Positions 59,097 to 64,000 of a stretch of 64,000 bases of DNA are shown in pieces. Position 1 is the stretch's first letter. Each line of letters opens with the position of its first letter. Position numbers and translations under genes: made by a program. The stretch is taken from NCBI RefSeq assembly GCF_000004825.1, contig NW_008805068.1:558001-622000 (forward strand). The letters run 5' to 3'. The DNA is from Heterostelium album PN500. Lineage: Eukaryota; Evosea; Eumycetozoa; Acytosteliales; Acytosteliaceae. A model generated the notes under the pieces. That model saw only the letters and a program-made list of their open reading frames with translations. It did no database searches and was not told the origin of the DNA.

Positions 59097-61784
59097 ATGA
59101 GCAGTTTTGAAACAGTCAATCGAGACAACAAGAATAACCAACACCACCACAGCACCAATACATCCACCAAATCATCATCGCAATCATACCAAATTAAATC
59201 ACCAACACAACAGCAACAGCAACAACAACAACAAGTTGAATCAAATGGTAATTCAAATGTCAATAAAAATTATATATCATGCAGTCCAGATTTGAATCCG
59301 GTACATCCAGCTGTTAAATCGATATACGGTGGACAATCATTGTTGTCTAGTTCACTTAAATCACATGGATTCTATCATAAAGACCAATCATTATCATCGA
59401 CACAATCGTCACCATCACAGTTATCGTCGTCACACGAGGATCGGAGTGAACTCAAAGAGTCAGTCTCACTTCCACAGTCTTTCAAATCGTCGACCATCAA
59501 CCAAAATGAAGTCAAAAATATACTATCGAATCATATCGATTCAAGAGAAAAAGAAATCGAAAGATTAACAAGAATAGCTGAAAAAGATAAATTAGATTCA
59601 ATCAATTATTTAAATCATATAAAAGGTAATAATAATAATTCATGGAAATGAAAATGAAAATGAAAAAACATTATTTTTAACTTTCTTTTTCTTTTTATCC
59701 TAATTAATATATAGGACACAAAAAAACATTAAGTGGATATATTAGAGATTTTTATGGCGATGGTGATAATAGTGAGAGAAAAGAACATATTGAAAAGTCA
59801 GCGGTTTTAAGTGCCATAGAGGGAACGGTTCCCAATTCACCGTTTCTACCGAATTCACCGGTTTCTTATGTACATTCACCTACGTTGGTCAATTCATCGA
59901 GTACGGTGGTGCCGTCACCCATTTTGAATGACCGAGCGACTGCCGAGAAGAACGAGATCATTCAGTCGATTTCCTTCTGGGATACGGCATCGACACAACA
60001 ACAACATGAAGATGGCAAGGAACTGAGTCAGAAAGATTCCGTCAGTAAACTGGTTTCATCTTTTCATACCAAGGATGAGGAGTTGGAGCGTGTTCGGTCG
60101 AGAACCACCACTGAATCGATGAAAGCACAGTATCTACGTGAAAAATGTGAAGTACTCTCACATCTCGTCAGCTCAGAGAAAGAGAATTGGGGTTTGGAGA
60201 TTGACAGACTGAGGAAAGAAGTACATACAAAGGAGAAAGATATCTGTAGATTACTTATGGTTGCCGAAACACAGAAGAAATCATCAATGGAATTTATTGA
60301 TCAGATAACGAGTAAATATTATTTATTTATTGATAGTTTATTTCAGTTTATTTTGTTAATACTAATTTAAAATTTATTGCTAAACTTCAGAATTAAAAAG
60401 GTCTTTATCATCAATTAGTCAGTTAAGAGGAAACAGTTGTCTTGTAGATATTCATAGGGTGAATGAAAGATTCTCATTTGAATCACTGAGTAGCTCTCCG
60501 ACACCAAGTAGTTTGGGAAGTAGCTACGGAAGTAATCATGGTAATGGAAGTCATCAACATCATCATCACAATTCGCTGACGAGTTCACCGCATAGTAAGT
60601 CATTCTCACCGGTTCAGACATCACCCAAACAAGATCCATCGAGTAGCTCGTCGATCGACAAGACGCTGACCGAAGAAAAGAAAGAGATCATCGCACTTCG
60701 AAAGCTGAATGTAAAGAAGGACGATGAAATCAAGAGAATCAAAGAGATCATTGAGTACGAGATTATGAAGACAAACTTTTTGTCAAACAAGGTCACCGAG
60801 TTGAAGACGATGCTCGAAGAGGAAAGCAGACAGGTCGATTCACTTCAACTGAAATCCTACAAGGAAATGAAGGAAAAGGAAGAAGCAATACAAAAGGTTG
60901 CAATGCGAGCACTCAAAGAGAGAATGAAAGCAGATCAATTAAGAGAAGAGATTAAGAGTATGTATCAAATGATTAATAATAATCAATAGTAGCAAATAAA
61001 TGGATATTAATCAATTTTATCATTAGGGTTATCAAAAGAATTAAAAGGAGATGATTATAAAAAGAAAAACTACGATGTCGTTGCATTTACAGAGATGGGA
61101 GATCTCACACAATTCCAAAACCTTTCACTTTCACCATATTGCAATGAACAAACACAGGTTAAACCACAAAAACCAAAGTTATCAATCAATAGTAGTATAT
61201 TAAGCAATGTAAATAGTAACCATTTTAATCACAATAATAATAATATACATTTTAATTACAATAATAATAATAATAATAATAATCATAATCATATTCAACA
61301 TAGTAATGGCAATAGTAGTAATAATCATCATCATCATAATAATCATCATAATAATAATATAAATATACCAACATCACCTACACCTTTTATCAATGAACAA
61401 CAACAAAGTCATACTTCATCATCCATTAAGATACCACATTCATCTATTGCCAGAAGAAATTCAGTGACGTCGTCACCAGGATCGGGATTCGTTCACCAAC
61501 ATAATCGATCGAATTCATCACAGATCATTAACAGCATGAATCAGAGTACATCACATGTAATCGTTGGTTCACCAACGGAAATCATCAATATGAAGCTACA
61601 GGAGATCGAGCGAAACTGTAAGGTTGCAAATCAAAAGGATGTAGAGTTGGCAAAGATCAAGAAGATTGCAGAGGCCGAACGTTCGAGGTTCACACTACTC
61701 AAAGAGAAGTTCCTTGAACTCAAAAACGATATCTCTGTGGAGAACGATTATGGTTGTGGCAAATATACCGCCAAAATCTATTAG
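59097..61784 (+). CDS. Coiled-coil protein of unknown function
   Basis: Four exons, join(59097..59625, 59715..60311, 60391..60957, 61027..61784), give 816 residues. Ser, Gln, Asn and His-rich segments alternate with charged helices. Four segments share a KDxEIxRL-like start and a K-A-E-R rhythm: SREKEIERLTRIAEKD in exon 1, TKEKDICRLLMVAETQKK in exon 2, KKDDEIKRIKEIIEYE in exon 3 and QKDVELAKIKKIAEAERS in exon 4. Each lies near the exon's 3' part, which suggests internal duplication of an exon-sized unit. No signal peptide, membrane helix or enzyme motif is seen. It may be a cytoskeletal or scaffold protein; that is a guess. Confidence 0.7.
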
Positions 61785-62059
61785 AGTTTCATTTCCCAAC
61801 CAAGTAGTTGGTTGACAACAACAAAATAATCATTTCTCAAATACTTTCAAAATTAATTAAAAATAATAATATAACCTTTTTTTTTTTGTTTCTTTAATTA
61901 ATATTATTAAAGTTTTTATTAAAGAAACAAACTACAAACAAAACAAAACCAAATAGAATAAGATCAGACTTATCTTGTCTTCTTTTTTTTCTTTTTTTTT
62001 TAATTACATTTATTTATATACAATCTATGTTAATAGAATTTGATATTTATGTGAATATT

Positions 62060-63790
62060 CTATTCTTTCATTAGATAGAATTTATTTCTCTTCATTCTAT
62101 CACCTAGACCTGAATCGTTATAAACATCTTTATGAATATCGTCAAAGAATGTTTTACCTCTTGTCTCTAGAGATTTCAATTCGATATCTTCTTTACTTTG
62201 CTTTTCAGAATGTTCGACTGATTCTTTCTTTCGTTCAGCTTCTCTTTCCAGGGCATTTCTTCTCATTTCCTCTAATTTCTTTTGTTTCTCTTCTTCATTC
62301 ATCTTATTTCTCTTGTATCTATCGTTATCTTGATTATTATGACCATTGCTATTGGTATCTGATTCTCTGTCTCTCTTGAGTGAGTTACTATGAACTTTTC
62401 TATCATCTTTATATCGTTCTTCTCTATCATCTCTTCTTGAATCTCTATCTCTGTTACTATCTCTATTATCCCTATCATCTCTATGGTCTCTGTCTCTATA
62501 TCTTTCTTCTCTATCATCTCTTCTTGAATCTCTATGATCTCTGTGGTCTCTATCTCTATACCTTTCTTCTCTATCATCTCTTCTTGAATCTCTATCTCTT
62601 TCTCTTTCTCTATCATCTCTGTGGTCTCTGTCTCTATCATCTCTTCTTGAATCTCTATCTCTTTCTCTATCATCTCTGTGGTCTCTATTTCTATATCGTT
62701 CTTCTCTATCATCTCTATGATCTCTATCCCGATATCTCTCGTCTTTTTTATCTCTATTTCTTTCTCTATCATCTCTTCTAGAATCTCTATCCCTTTCTCT
62801 ATCATCTCTATGATCTCTATCCCGATATCTCTCGTCTTTATTGTCTCTATCTCTATCTCTGTCTCTTTCTCTATCTCTCAGATCATTATCAATATGATTA
62901 CTCTTTGATGATTCTTTCTTACTACTGCTACTACTACTATCTTTATCGTCTTTGTTGTTGCGTTGTTTATCTTTTTCAAATTCATCGTCATCTGAATGTG
63001 AATGTGTTCCATTCTCTCTACTCTTTTGTTTCTCTTCTTTTCTCTTTCGTTTCTCTTCTTTCTTTTCTTTCTTTTCTTTCTTTTTCAATTTCTTTAGAAT
63101 CTTTTCTGTTTCACTCTTTTTCTGTTTCTCTAGTTTCTTCATCTCAACGGGATTTTGAAGTATCTTATCCAATGCTTCTTTTTGTTTCCTAAGGATCAAT
63201 GCTTGTGGATCTTCTCTACCTCTTGCCTTGTTGTCTTGTTCAGAGTTGGCGGAATTCGATTGCTGCAAGAAGAGTGCACCCGGTACTGTTTGTAATCGCT
63301 TCATTTGATTGTCTTGACTATCTTCTATCCTCTTTCCTAGCAAGAAGTCACTCGATGTCGCCGACTTGTCTGTAGCATCATCTGCTTTCTGTATCATCTG
63401 TTGTTGCAATCCAAATGCACCTTCATACATCCAATCGATTCTCTCTGTTTTTCTACAAATACAAATGGTTTAGTCATTAATAATAGTATAGAGTCAATTT
63501 ATATAGTTAACACTTACTTTGAACCTGTTGCAGATGCATGCATTTGTTTCAACTCATGAATCTGGTCATCTTCCATTCTCTCTTTTCTGAGCTGTTCAAT
63601 CTTTTTCTTCTCTTCGGCATCTCTTTGTTCTGCTTTCCATATTTTCTATAGTGGTCATTTAAAAGATAAAGAATATTGATTAGTAAAATGTTTGTACTGA
63701 GGTATTAGACATTAAATTTATTGTTGTTACCTCTTGATTCTTCATCGTCGAGATATGCCAACTCTTTTTTGAAAGAAAAGAAGACTTCAT
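62060..63790 (-). CDS. cwc25: CWC25 (CCDC49) pre-mRNA splicing factor
   Basis: Three exons, complement(join(62060..63452, 63518..63645, 63731..63790)), give 526 residues. The first exon encodes KKSWHISTMKNQE, and exon 2 opens KIWKAEQRDAEEKKKIEQL. Together they match the conserved CIR-type N terminus (LKKSWHPxTxRNxExVWKAEQ). RIDWMYEGA, then FLLGKRIEDS, PGALFLQQ, ARGREDPQALILRKQKE and NPVEMKKLEK continue the family. A Lys-rich block and a long Arg-Asp-Arg-Glu repeat (about residues 215-340) follow, then EKQKKLEEMRRNALERE and a conserved end GLGDRMKRNKFYLMKE. CWC25 joins the spliceosome for the first step, contacting the branch helix. This window's intron-rich genes depend on such factors. Confidence 0.9.
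62410..62880 (-). repeat. Tandem repeat encoding Arg-Asp-rich tract in CWC25
   Basis: Imperfect repeated units like TCTCTATCATCTCTTCTTG on the plus strand encode R-D-R-R-D-D-R-E-E-R-Y type peptides on the minus strand. Unit order varies, which suggests unequal exchange. It stays in frame over the whole array, as expected for a coding repeat, unlike the 22-bp array at the left end. Confidence 0.8.
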
Positions 63791-64000
63791 TTTTATTCTT
63801 TCTTTTCAATATATATATATATATGTTTATATCGAATAAAGATTATACTTGATTAAATTAAACAAACAAAATACTAAACATCATTAAAAAAATTCAAAAA
63901 TTCATAATTTTGCAAAATTACTTTGTGGAATTTTTGTTAATCGATTAATTTATAGATACAAATCTTTGTTTTGTGAATTTTTGAAAGAAACACTATCATA

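Overview
The window looks like dictyostelid social amoeba nuclear DNA. Intergenic DNA is extremely AT-rich with many homopolymer runs. Introns are short (about 60-110 bp), AT-rich and have GTAAGT or GTATGT donors. Coding regions carry Asn, Gln, Thr and Ser homopeptides, and the families fit: F-box/LRR paralogues, cAMP-receptor-like GPCR, IPT/TIG cell-surface protein, RINT1, BRF1, RagC, DEPDC5. The coding GC is higher than I would expect for D. discoideum; I cannot name the species. All gene models were assembled by eye, and exon lengths were checked to sum to complete reading frames.

Left accessory region (1-12.8 kb). A 22-bp minisatellite (about 675-1640) follows a possible TATA box and small first exon. 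Next come an F-box-like/LRR gene (minus strand) with an N-myristoylation-type start, and a dead paralogue split by a decayed Tc1-like DNA transposon with long terminal inverted repeats and a TA target duplication. A two-exon alpha/beta hydrolase follows. Then come four alternating-strand copies of a small GTPase family that share one exon layout. Two look intact and two are broken. Three of the four end in CaaX boxes, which suggests prenylated membrane GTPases.

Central region (12.9-38.6 kb). All genes are on the minus strand and mostly housekeeping: a tetraspan protein, RINT1 (ER-Golgi tethering), a secreted saposin-like protein, a DEK-like chromatin protein, a USP10-like deubiquitinase, BRF1 (Pol III initiation), a 1437-residue IPT/TIG-EGF membrane protein, a BRCT protein with an internally duplicated domain, and a TMEM184-type membrane protein.

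Right region (40.1-64 kb). Plus-strand RagC GTPase, a glutathionyl-hydroquinone-reductase-like GST and DEPDC5/Iml1 lie together. RagC and DEPDC5 act in the same amino-acid-to-TORC1 pathway. They are followed by a cytosolic-type gamma-glutamyltransferase, a PH protein and a GPCR (both minus strand), a mitochondrial-type His/Asp-rich protein, a long coiled-coil protein, and the splicing factor CWC25 (minus strand). Several intergenic hairpins and one GC-richer island may be small RNAs. No tRNA, rRNA, CRISPR array or virus-like element was seen.
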